64,000 nt of DNA from an uncultured Muribaculaceae bacterium. Its GTDB lineage: Bacteria > Bacteroidota > Bacteroidia > Bacteroidales > Muribaculaceae. Position 1 is the stretch's first letter; each line of letters begins with the position of its first letter. The translations under genes and the position numbers were made by a program. The stretch is from contig CAJUDL010000011.1 in the NCBI GenBank assembly GCA_910585285.1, positions 1-64,000 of the forward strand. Reading direction: 5' to 3'. Positions 63,781-64,000 of this stretch are shown one piece after another. Under the pieces are notes generated by a model that searched no databases, was not told the origin of the DNA, and saw only the letters and a list, made by a program, of their open reading frames with translations.

Positions 63781-63816
63781 GCGGTGTCAGCCGCGTGGAG
63801 GTCTGAGAAGCGGAAA

Positions 63817-64000
63817 TCATCTATATAAAGCGACATATTGGGCAGCAATATTTTTCCAAGTATAATTCTTTTCAGCTATTTCTGTCATTACGGATCCATC
63901 AAGATCCTCTCTTTCAAGTAGCTTTATAATATCATCACTCGTACTGAAATAATAAGCCTTATTCCCGGTTGTCTCCCTATTGTAAATAACATCGCAAGCG
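63817..64000 (-). CDS. C-terminal end of a glycosyltransferase (partial, runs off the right edge)
   Basis: The last 60 residues of a protein whose start lies beyond the window; TGA at 63819-63817. The stretch CDVIYNRETTGNKAYYFS, TSDDIIKLLE and YTWKNIAAQYVALYR matches the C-terminus of GT4-type glycosyltransferases with a DUF1972 domain (rhamnosyltransferase-like), where NRE(T/V)TG and the final helix are typical. Assignment is by motif resemblance only. Confidence 0.6.
   Translation of the reverse strand, partial: ACDVIYNRETTGNKAYYFSTSDDIIKLLEREDLDGSVMTEIAEKNYTWKNIAAQYVALYR

Overview
This window is a stretch of chromosome from an anaerobic gut-type Bacteroidales bacterium, most likely Muribaculaceae. 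The evidence is a full batI-type (moxR/DUF58/batABCDE) operon, Bacteroidetes promoters of the form TTTG-N19/20-TAnnTTTG, almost no Shine-Dalgarno sites, a pyrophosphate-dependent phosphofructokinase, DUF4827, DUF5686 and DUF4250 genes, GH97 and GH51 enzymes, and short AT-rich tandem repeats between genes. The family assignment is inference; the order is well supported. No phage, integrase, transposase or CRISPR array was found. The window is core chromosome with a few accessory insertions.

Left part (1-16.2 kb), all on the minus strand: a strong promoter firing off the left edge (probable stable-RNA leader), an MBOAT O-acyltransferase with its SGNH partner (cell-surface acylation) behind their own promoter, mutS2, a universal stress protein fused to a DUF2007-like domain, a small DNA-binding protein, and the nine-gene aerotolerance operon moxR-DUF58-(DUF4381-like)-batA-batB-batC-batD'-batD-batE. 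This operon carries an extra short BatD-like gene.

Middle part (16.4-29.9 kb): housekeeping genes thiL, purine nucleoside phosphorylase, lpxK, sppA, glmM-type phosphohexomutase, a DUF4827 lipoprotein and a DHH phosphoesterase on the minus strand. Then come mazG, topB and a small Cys-rich membrane protein on plus, a BASS-type transporter and a threonylcarbamoyl-AMP synthase on minus, and an MTA/SAH nucleosidase on plus.

30.1-38.0 kb, plus strand: a tripartite RND efflux operon (adaptor, pump, outer-membrane channel) followed by lpxA, a strong terminator, a 178-bp imperfect palindromic element, and cdsA. From 38.0 to 50.7 kb on minus: a PorT-like barrel protein, a four-LysM/periplasmic-binding fusion, DUF5686, CYTH, a 58-residue DUF4250 gene, an FdtB/FdtA amino-sugar pair, a GH51 arabinofuranosidase and a GH43-GH97 fusion. 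The last two form a small glycan-degradation locus with a promoter and a ~260-nt structured leader but no SusC/SusD pair. A divergent porin starts at 51.1 kb.

Right part (52.6-64 kb): malate dehydrogenase, a small membrane protein, a stand-alone Spi-domain protein with a T9SS-like C-terminus, an MFS transporter, a thioredoxin lipoprotein flanked by 10-bp tandem repeats, PPi-dependent PFK, kdsB, a YbhN-family flippase-like protein with a GT4 glycosyltransferase, tRNA-Cys with promoter and terminator, a secreted propeller protein, a GC-rich spacer and the end of another glycosyltransferase.
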